Source: Isoetes taiwanensis (lineage: Eukaryota > Streptophyta > Lycopodiopsida > Isoetales > Isoetaceae). From it: a stretch of DNA of 64,000 bases. Location: contig JAJEKV010000063.1 of NCBI GenBank assembly GCA_021234155.1, forward strand, positions 2,419,442 to 2,483,441. Direction: 5' to 3'. The position numbers and the translations under genes were made by a program. The notes beneath the pieces are model-generated. The model was not told the DNA's origin. It did no database searches and was given only the letters and a program-made list of their open reading frames with translations. Below are positions 57,210 through 64,000 of the stretch, one piece after another. Each line of letters starts with the position of its first letter. The first letter of the stretch is position 1.

Positions 57210-58730
57210 AATGAAATGAAATGTATATAAATATCACGTCTGCAGACCATCAGGTCTATGAGACGTTCAATGAGAACACTCAACATTGTAGAAAATATCT
57301 TCTAATGCATCTTCAGACAGAAATGCGTTAGTTCCCTCCCACTCATCCTCCGTTCTCTCTTTACAATTAGATAATTTCAATAAATGGTCTCGATGCTGAA
57401 GCACTTCTATAATAAATTGTCCTATCTTAGTGCTTGGTAGATCAAAGAATTCCCCTAAATTATTACAAGTAACTTGATACTTGCCCCTAAGATTAAGATA
57501 TGCATATGCTGAACAACTTAGAAGCGTGTATGCTTCATCTTCAACGGCATTCGCACCACACAACTTACATACTCTTAAAGCATGTGGAATGTGATTCCAA
57601 CGCCCTATTTCCATGTGGAATGTATGTTATCCATTCTTTCCCGCAAATTACTTCGGTCTACCGTGTCAAATGCTTTGTTATAGTCCACAAAGAGGGCATA
57701 TAGAGGTTTCCTTGTCCCTATGACTAAATCCACCATTGCACGCAATGCAACTAAATGATCTATGTTAGATTTTTTGGGCCTAAAGCTTGCTTGTCCCATA
57801 GCTCTAACATTAGTTTCTTCAGCCCAATCACTAATTTTGATATTCACCATGGTCGCAAAAAGCTCTGCAAATAGACTACTAATAATAATCATTCTATAAT
57901 TACCTGGATCGCTTACATCTCCAGACTTATGTAAAGGGACAACCCTGTCCATTTGCCATGATTGTGGAAATCCATCTCTATGCATTCATCAGCTTGAGGA
58001 GAATTTCACGCGTCTTCTCACCAGCCCACTTAAACATTTCCGCTACCAAACAAGTTGCATCCGCAGCCTTCCCATTGTCAATATCATTCATTGAGAAACT
58101 CCATTTATCATCTATAAAATGTTGTATGCTAATCCTATCCTCCAATCCTGGAACATGGTTAGTAACGCCTCTACATCCAAAACAACATTTTGGTTCAAAT
58201 GTGGTAAACCTATTCCAAACCCTTTTAGGTTCAACAAGCAATTCTCGAATCATATGCAAATGTTTTTGGTAAAGCCATCGTTTCTTCTTTGATTTAACTA
58301 GCTGCATATATTATTTTCTTCCTTCTTTCCCCATGTGCATTCTTGAACTCCTTTCTTTTTATTTTGCATTCCATATCAAACCAACTGTTGCAGGGCAGTC
58401 CTTTTAGCTTCCTTTGGGAGACAAAACATCTCGTGGCAGATTTGAGGACCAATTCACCAAGTAAGGTACTGAGGTCATCAGCTTTATCTGGCCATATCAA
58501 TGTACTTGCGTTCAATTCACAAATCGCTGCATATTCACTAGCTTTATTGTACCGCATACTTATCTTAGGTGCAACCTTTGCAGTATCTTGAACAAATTTA
58601 TGCTTCTTCATGCTCATAGTTACTGTTATAGGCACATGATCAGAGCCTGATTGGTCATCACCAATTTTAATATTTGGTATCTGGTCCATCAGTTCCGGCT
58701 TTGCAATAATCATAGTTTGGAATTGTCACT
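57207..58730 (-). mobile_element. LINE copy B: endonuclease end, RT N-terminus and 3' end, internally deleted
   Basis: Minus-strand pieces run in LINE order. 58713-58294 holds the endonuclease C-terminus with the GSDHVPITVT signature. 58307-57978 is the spacer to RT. 57985-57605 holds the RT start (FPQSWQMDRVVPLHKSGD, NYRMIIISSLFAELFATMV, ALFVDYNKAFDTVDRS). 57614-57267 jumps directly to zf-RVT (CKLCGANAVEDEAYTLLSC) and the EDALEDIFYNVEC end. The RT catalytic FADD core and following part are missing at a junction near 57610, so the copy carries an internal deletion. Its 3' UTR matches copy A. Confidence 0.85.
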
Positions 58731-59590
58731 GCAAGGCAAAACAGTAAATGAATTTGTTGTGAAACAATATGGGCCACATAATTTTCAGGAAGAAAAGTGT
58801 AGGCTATGTAGGCTAGAAGACAATTTATAAATCGAAATCAGAACAAACCAAATCTTGACTTTGCAGCAACAAACACAAAAGAGATCGCAATTATGCTTCC
58901 AAACACAAAAATCTAAGAACTGAGCTCATCCTTCTCCAAAAATCCATTCTATTCGTATATGTTCGCATATCAACCCCTGTACTGTTAAAGGGAAAAATAG
59001 CATAACACCAAAGGCATAACCTATTGATGCTTTAGATGGGTCAGCATCAATAGGTTGGCATCAGTCTGCATGTAGAGGCAGGCTGGCATGCAGACTACGG
59101 ATTGACTGAAGCATCAATAGGTTAGTATCAGGAGCATCACATGGATCAGATGATCAGAGGAGAAATAGACGTAGAGGGGTTAAGTAAAGATTGGATTGCA
59201 TTTATATGGAGGGGCTAAATTTAGAAGAGGAACTCCTGGTGTCAAAAATGAGCCCAAGCCGCCTATTGTCGCAAGCAACGATGGTGGGCAACCCCGATTT
59301 TGGAGTGCTCGCATTTTTTAACAAAGGTGTATGAACATATCATAAAATTTCAAAGCTTTTTTCAACACAAGAGAAGTAAAGAAGTAAAGAAGCAAGAAGC
59401 AAGAGAAGTAAAGAAGAAATGAAACCCTAAATAATATTTAGTGTAACTTTATTTTAAATTTTATGCTGACGTCAGCGTCAGTCACTATTAATAATTAAAT
59501 AAATACTTTATACTTACAAAAGAAATTAGGCAATCAAAAGTTTTTATATTTCTGTAGAAAATTTGTACAACAAAATGCTTGACAAGCAAG
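58731..59590. other. Intergenic, short repeats only
   Basis: A block with AGCATCAATAGGTT recurs three times between 59020 and 59125. An AGAAGTAAAGAAG-rich stretch lies at 59375-59420. No gene is seen. Confidence 0.5.
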
Positions 59591-61278
59591 CTAATTCTGG
59601 TCTCCCCGAATCCTCCTGGTGAGAGCCAAGTCCTTTGACATGATCGTAACCCTCTTAGCATGGATAGCACAGAGGTTAGCATCCCAAAAACTGCTATCAG
59701 GTAATCTTCGGTGGGCTCCTCAGGGCGAGCATAGCAAAAGTTTGGAACCGAAGACCGGATACTCTTGTGCTCTCTCTCGGATCTGGCACTTGAAGGGAAG
59801 CGCTTCCGTAGTAGAAGCTCTGTCGTCTTCTGATACTTCCGAATCTCCCTCAATGCCACGGTACTGGGCCTATACTTGTGCGGCTTCTTTGGTTGCATGG
59901 GTTTCTTGGGCAAGGTCTTGCCTCCGGAGACCGACTGAGGTCGGGCGGCATCCACGCGGTCCTGCCGACGAGCAGAGCTCGTGGCTTTTCTGATGCCCCC
60001 AATTGTCTTGAGCTTCTCTTTATAGGCGCTCTCCGACTTATGAGCCGTGGATTTTCACCTCCGTTTCACAACAGGGGTCTCCGTCTGGTCAGGAGCCCGC
60101 TGCGTGTTCTGCTCTTCATTTTGTTGGGTCTGCTGTTGATCGTCATTTTGCTTGGCAAACTCCTCGGCCAAACCGAAGATCGGTCTGATACTCTTGTGCT
60201 ATCTCTCGGATCAGGCGCTGGGAGGGAAGCTTCCGTAGCAGAAGCTCTGTCGTCTTCTGATACTTCCGAATCCCCCTTAACGCCATGGTACCGAGTCTAT
60301 ACTTATGCGACTTCTTTGGCTGCATGGGTTTCTTGGGCAAGATCTTGCCTTCGGAGACCGACTGAGGTTGGGCAGCATCCATGCGGTCCTGCCGATGGGC
60401 AGAGCTCGTGGCTTTTTCGATGCCCCCAATTGTCTTGAGCTTCTCCTTATAGGCGCTTTCCGACTTATGAGCCGTGGATTTTCGCCTCCCTTTCACAACA
60501 GGGGTCTCCGTCAGGTCAGGAGCTTGCTGCGTGTTCTGCTCTTCGTTTTGTTGGGCCTGCTGCTGATCCTCGTTTTGCTTGGCAAGCTCCTTGGCCTGCC
60601 GTTGCTGCTCTGCCCATTCCGCCTCCTCCTGCAGCATGGGCAGCCGCCATACGCTCTTCCACTTCAGCGAGGCGTTGGGCATTCACCCTCCTTAGCAGCT
60701 CTGCCTGATATCTGTTGGGCCTAGCCTGCATGTCCAGCTGGATTGATATCAGGTGGTCCACCGTGAGGTACGATGGAACATCGCCCCACAAAACTCTGGG
60801 TCACTTTATCATAGTGGTAGGGGAGAAGAGTAAATGGGTTTCCCTCTATGATGGCTTGCCCATCTCCCAGGTAGACATACTCTCTACCCCGGGCCTTTGG
60901 GTCTCCCTTCTCTATTTTTCGGGCGTCACCTCCTCGGGTGAGCTCCCTAAGCCTTTCGGCCTCTACCCGGATGCCCTCGTCCTTGGGAACATCCATACGC
61001 GAGGGAGGGTAAAACTTGGCTAGCATGAGGACTTGGTCAGGCTGCTCGACCAATGTGGATGGTTGTCCTAAGACATTGAGTTTCAGTAAGAAGCGCCGAG
61101 ACAAATGGAAAATAGGGTAAGGGACGCTATGTCCGGCGACAAATCGTTGGACGAGCTCGATTAAAAGAAGCTCAACCTTGTCGGAGTCACTAGCAAGTTG
61201 CTCGCCGAGCTCAGCAAATATCCGGGGAACACTGAGGTTACAGTAGCTAATGTAACCTCGGGTACGAGCCATGTTCAT
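59591..61278 (-). pseudogene. Histone H3-like chimeric gene, locus 2, with tandem-duplicated 3' half
   Basis: On the minus strand a frame opens at 61278 with MARTRGYISYCNLSVPRIFA and runs about 185 codons of unrecognised sequence. It changes frame near 60795 to VPSYLTVDHLISIQLDMQAR, then to a Gln/Glu/Ala-rich coiled segment ([20 protein letters not shown]) and a basic [10 protein letters not shown] linker. An H3-like part follows at 60382-60167: GGK-like tail, [55 protein letters not shown]. It breaks there into a second copy of linker plus H3 (from about 60172). This second copy continues to the true H3 C-terminus in shifted frames: [43 protein letters not shown] at 59593-59591. Loop 1 (TDLRF) is canonical, which argues against CENH3. 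It is broken as it stands; an intact relative would be a large nucleosomal or H3-mimic protein. Confidence 0.65.
59749..60600. repeat. 424-bp tandem duplication within the H3-like locus
   Basis: The unit from CCGAAGACCGG at 59749 to 60172 is repeated from CCGAAGATCGG at 60173 to about 60600. It covers the H3-like core, the lysine-rich tail and the Gln-rich linker. The copies differ by scattered substitutions and small indels, so the duplication is not very recent. Confidence 0.85.
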
Positions 61279-61317
61279 GGGTTTAGGAGAAGGTTTGAAA
61301 GGAGGCGCAATAGGGCG

Positions 61318-61896
61318 CAGTGTTGTTTAAGTACCCGTACACTACGATTTTGTACGTATAGTACCTTGGGTAGTGTACAGTGCGTCTTGTACCTCTAAAG
61401 TGTAGGGTCAAAAAAAATTTTTTTATGGGTTTAAATCATATCCTCAAGTCAATTTTGTACCCCCCTAATATTTAATGTCAACTTCAAGGCTAAAAAAACT
61501 CTAATTGTATGTTTCTAGCTCTTGTAGTGTTCGACAAAGGGCAGATAAATCTTTTGTGCTTATATTTCTTTGCTTTAGTACTAATTTCAATCCATTTATA
61601 TGAACTTTTTATTGCGGGTTCTTATTTGACCAGCCAGACCTCTTAACCAACTCCTTATAGTTCAAATCTTATAGAAAATCCTCAAAACGTTCTAACTGCA
61701 GGTGCAAATTTGAAAAATTTACATAAAGAACTTTATATTTTTCCCGTACGGCACATACTGTATGTACTGTACATAAAACAGAACAGCACATGGCAAACGT
61801 ACATAACGTACTAAAAAACTCTAAAGTACATAATAGGTACAGTACTTTGGAAGACGTACTATACAAGTACTGTACACTAAGTACGTGACAACACTG
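61318..61896. mobile_element. GTAC-rich hAT-type MITE, copy 2
   Basis: A 579-bp unit beginning CAGTGTTGTTTAAGTACC and ending GTACGTGACAACACTG. The ends are inverted relatives (CAGTGTTGT). The flanking 8-mers ATAGGGCG (61310-61317) and GTAGGGCG (61897-61904) agree at 7 of 8. The interior is packed with GTAC words. It lies about 40 bases upstream of the start codon of the H3-like locus 2, in its promoter. Confidence 0.8.
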
Positions 61897-61994
61897 GTAG
61901 GGCGACAGTAGCAGTGGCCAGGCACAAAGTTATGGGGAAGCAAGCTCTTCTCCGGCGGCTATGACGGACGGGCAAGGCGAAGGAACCAAGCAGC

Positions 61995-62465
61995 ACATTT
62001 AGATTGAGCTACCAGGGAAGAATGGGAAGGTTTTCATTGCAGGATGTAATTATCCACCACGGGAATCCCCTAGCTATAATGGCAACGATTTAGATAGGGA
62101 TGACCCATTTTTTACATTGGAACAGGATGTTCTTAAATTAAACACGGCAGGAAGATATGCTCTTGATAGGAGACTTTAATGGGCAGATTGGGAATAAACA
62201 AACAGCAGTTGCAAGCACTGAAGGGGAACCCATATGGATGGAGATGATGGACGGATATGAGATGTCACAATGTGGATGATCTAGGGACTCTGATGACAAA
62301 ATACGTTGGCCCACACCTCAAGGGAATCACATACTGAATCTGTGTATGGGACTGGACATGATGAATATATAATGGGATATGTAAATATCCTAACTCGGGA
62401 AAGCTTACATGTAGAGGTGCTAGTGTTGTTGTCCTTGGTAATACTGAGGACTGTAGTTCCAACAA
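61995..62465 (+). mobile_element. LINE endonuclease domain fragment
   Basis: The plus strand reads GKVFIAGCNYPPRESPSYNG, then FTLEQDVLKLNTAGR, then DMLLIGDFNGQIGNKQTAV. The GDFN signature is that of the apurinic-type endonuclease of LINEs. Downstream text (RWPTPQGNHILNLC) continues the domain before decaying. No RT part follows. It is in the opposite orientation to the LINE copies at 56-58.7 kb. Confidence 0.75.
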
Positions 62466-63559
62466 AGCAGCCCTACTAGCACAACATAATCCACTTTACA
62501 TTGGGCCTTAAACCCAGCAGTTTGGCGAGCTAGAAGTCCACCCAAGAATGTCCATACTACCCCCATTCTGTTCTTATGTCTTGCTCTTTGGCTGCCCCCA
62601 TTCCGTTCTTATGTCCTACACAATCTAATGATGCTTCTTGTATGTGCACATTGCCGAATTCACCCTCAGGATCTGACCATTCAAATAGAAATACCTCTTC
62701 TCTATCATCGACCTTTCACCTATAATACGTTAACCCACTTTATCAAAAGTCATTACAACAAAGAAAATATCGTAACCAGTTATTTACAGATCTACACAAT
62801 CGCTGCAATATAAGTTATGGCCTTAAGTACATCCCATCACCCCATGAGAGATGAGAAACTTACATATCCTTTGAAATTTCTGCTTCAATTCTACTTTGCC
62901 CTAGTAATTGATGGCATTGAAGTAGAAATCGAGGTAAGTAGCTTGTTCAAAGACATTAGAGAGAACGACAATACCAATGGAGGGAACAATTTCATCTCTC
63001 CTTGTTTTCTTCTGCAGAAAATAATCTGTCGTGGATAGATTGCAGATAGACGAGATAGCTTGGCTTTGAAGCAAAGCTTCTTGCTACATATCAGGAGAGT
63101 TCCAATAGAAGTATACTGCACAACATGCACTTAAATGTCATCATTTAAAGAGGGAATATTGGAATAGAATCTAGCCAATATGTCTTCATTTGTCTTCCCT
63201 CCATGAAGGTAACATAGAGAATCAAATTCTTGATTGATAACACTAACTCCCTCAGCCATAAGCTCAAACCAAGGCCTCGTTTTCACCTTATCATATAACT
63301 CAACTTCAATAGTGTTGCTAATGTGAAGCACAAAACTTCCATAAGCTTTATTGTTGTATGATAAGCACATTTGAAGAGCTTCTCAACCGTTATGTCTACA
63401 CTAATATTTCTCTTTTTAGCATATTTTTGAACGTCTTACTTATCTCGTTCGTGTATCATAATAACATCTCGATGAGCTTTGCATTTTGCATTATATTCCA
63501 ATGCATAAGTCTTAGATTTCTTGGAATCTGTTTATGTTGATGATTACAATTAGGATCAC
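62466..63559. other. Intergenic; short unrecognised frames
   Basis: A minus-strand frame at 63370-63131 (YDKVKTRPWFELMAEGVSVI) and a plus-strand frame at 62817-63038 look protein-like but match no family I know and show no splice context. Nothing else is seen. Confidence 0.35.
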
Positions 63560-63616
63560 TTCAAAAACCCTTCGGGGCGGGGTCTTTTTAATCCTAGGCA
63601 GTAATACATCTGCTTC
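63560..63616. repeat. Dispersed repeat, partner of 6175-6230
   Basis: TCAAAAACCCTTCGGGGCGG followed by GGTCTTTTTAATCC and GGCAGTAATA matches 6175-6220 with few differences, then enters a CT run in both places. Confidence 0.6.
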
Positions 63617-63639
63617 TCTCTCTCTCTCAAGTGGTCAAG

Positions 63640-63781
63640 CAGACATTCATCCCGGATACTTGACCATCCCAAGTGGTCCGAGTTAGACGGAGGGCCCTTC
63701 CATGGTGATGTAGTTGCCACAGGAGGGGAATTCCCGTGTTTATACGATTGGGAGCATCGTATGGGTTTTGGGAGTGTCACA
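63640..63781 (+). mobile_element. LTR 3' end of the TGTGACG...CGTCACA family (5' LTR of a plus-strand element)
   Basis: GTTAGACGGAGGGCCC and the terminal GGGAGTGTCACA match the end of the LTRs at 11189-12799 and 38678-47936. A perfect primer site follows after one base. Only the last about 140 bp of LTR is present. The upstream part is replaced by another repeat, and the element continues towards or beyond the window end. Confidence 0.75.
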
Positions 63782-63782
63782 G

Positions 63783-63794
63783 TGGTATCAGAGC
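63783..63794 (+). promoter_or_regulatory. Primer-binding site (initiator tRNA-Met type)
   Basis: TGGTATCAGAGC, unmutated. It is followed by a leader (TTATTGCACTAGCC) that matches the leader of the LARD-like element next to 46320. Confidence 0.85.
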
Positions 63795-63920
63795 ATGATT
63801 TTGTTAGACCAAATTATTGCACTAGCCATAATCTAACTTGTTAGATTGGTTGGTTCTAGGGGACTTTATCTTAGGTTAAACTATCCCAATTCCATAGTTA
63901 AGATGTGTGCTGGTCTGATT

Positions 63921-64000
63921 CAGTGTAGTACCGTACTTCCTGTACCGTACGTGTATAGTACGTATGCAACGTACAATATGGGATAATGTACGAGGGCCGG
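63921..64000. mobile_element. GTAC-rich hAT-type MITE, copy 3 (runs off the window)
   Basis: CAGTGTAGTACCGTAC at 63921 repeats the terminus of copy 1 (the complement of its right end), and GTAC words fill the next 80 bases. The right end lies outside the window, so no target duplication can be checked. Confidence 0.6.

Noticed and set aside
56780-57214. 144-codon plus-strand frame
   Set aside because: It is antisense to the LINE RT region and ends in AG-repeat translation.
60143-60430. H3-like core as a centromeric CENH3
   Set aside because: Loop 1 reads TDLRF as in canonical H3 with no CENH3-type insertion; the QKTTELL helix is also canonical.
59619-60724. Plus-strand frames with repeated text around LWLHGFLGQ
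   Set aside because: They are antisense shadows of the duplicated H3-like locus.
1-64000. CRISPR arrays, operons or ribosome binding sites
   Set aside because: The sequence is plant nuclear DNA; the tandem repeats seen lack spacer structure.

Overview
This window is nuclear DNA from a large, transposon-rich plant genome, most likely a fern. The evidence is spliced plant-type genes with GT-AG introns, a ribosomal protein promoter carrying telo-boxes, LTR elements with an initiator-Met-tRNA primer site, many LINE remnants, and a decayed PLS-type PPR gene whose wording resembles fern PPR families. The fern call is inference; another large-genome seedless vascular plant is possible.

Only two genes look intact. 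One is a three-exon, plastid-type EamA/DMT transporter (minus strand, 2805-4520). The other is a four-exon cytosolic ribosomal protein eS19 gene (plus strand, 15792-16621). Three further host genes are recognisable but broken: a WDR6-like WD40 protein (22201-24937), a PPR protein (35520-35985), and an L-type lectin receptor kinase (36886-48151). A 9.3 kb LTR element splits the lectin domain of the last one, with a perfect 5-bp target duplication.

Layout. 0-2 kb: Ty1/copia gag-pol remnant, minus strand. 2.8-4.5 kb: EamA gene. 4.5-9.1 kb: repeat debris and a decayed LTR end. 9.6-10.8 kb: a histone-H3-like chimera. 11.2-12.8 kb: solo LTR with TSD. 13-15 kb: decayed coding sequence cut by a GTAC-rich hAT-type MITE. 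15.7-16.6 kb: eS19. 17.4-18.9 kb: Mutator-type element with long inverted repeats. 22.2-24.9 kb: WDR6-like pseudogene. 26.0-33.15 kb: two head-to-tail elements sharing termini but not interiors, the first containing kilobases of strongly T-rich sequence. 33.8-35 kb: LINE 3' end. 36.3 kb: PIF/Harbinger-type MITE. 38.7-47.9 kb: complete non-coding (LARD-like) LTR element inside the lectin kinase. 50-54 kb: unrecognised multi-exon gene-like region flanked by two arrays of a near-palindromic motif, consensus CACGCCWGGCGTG. 56.2-58.7 kb: two LINE copies in tandem. 59.6-61.3 kb: a second histone-H3-like chimera with a 424-bp tandem duplication and a MITE next to its start. 62-62.5 kb: LINE endonuclease fragment. 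63.6-64 kb: LTR end, primer site and the start of a third GTAC-rich MITE.

The most unusual material is (i) two unlinked loci where histone H3-like sequence is joined to novel acidic or Gln-rich extensions, (ii) the palindromic motif arrays around the unknown 50-54 kb gene, and (iii) the terminus-sharing pair at 26-33 kb. All three readings come from inspection only. Frames were read by eye, and no alignment or database search was possible.
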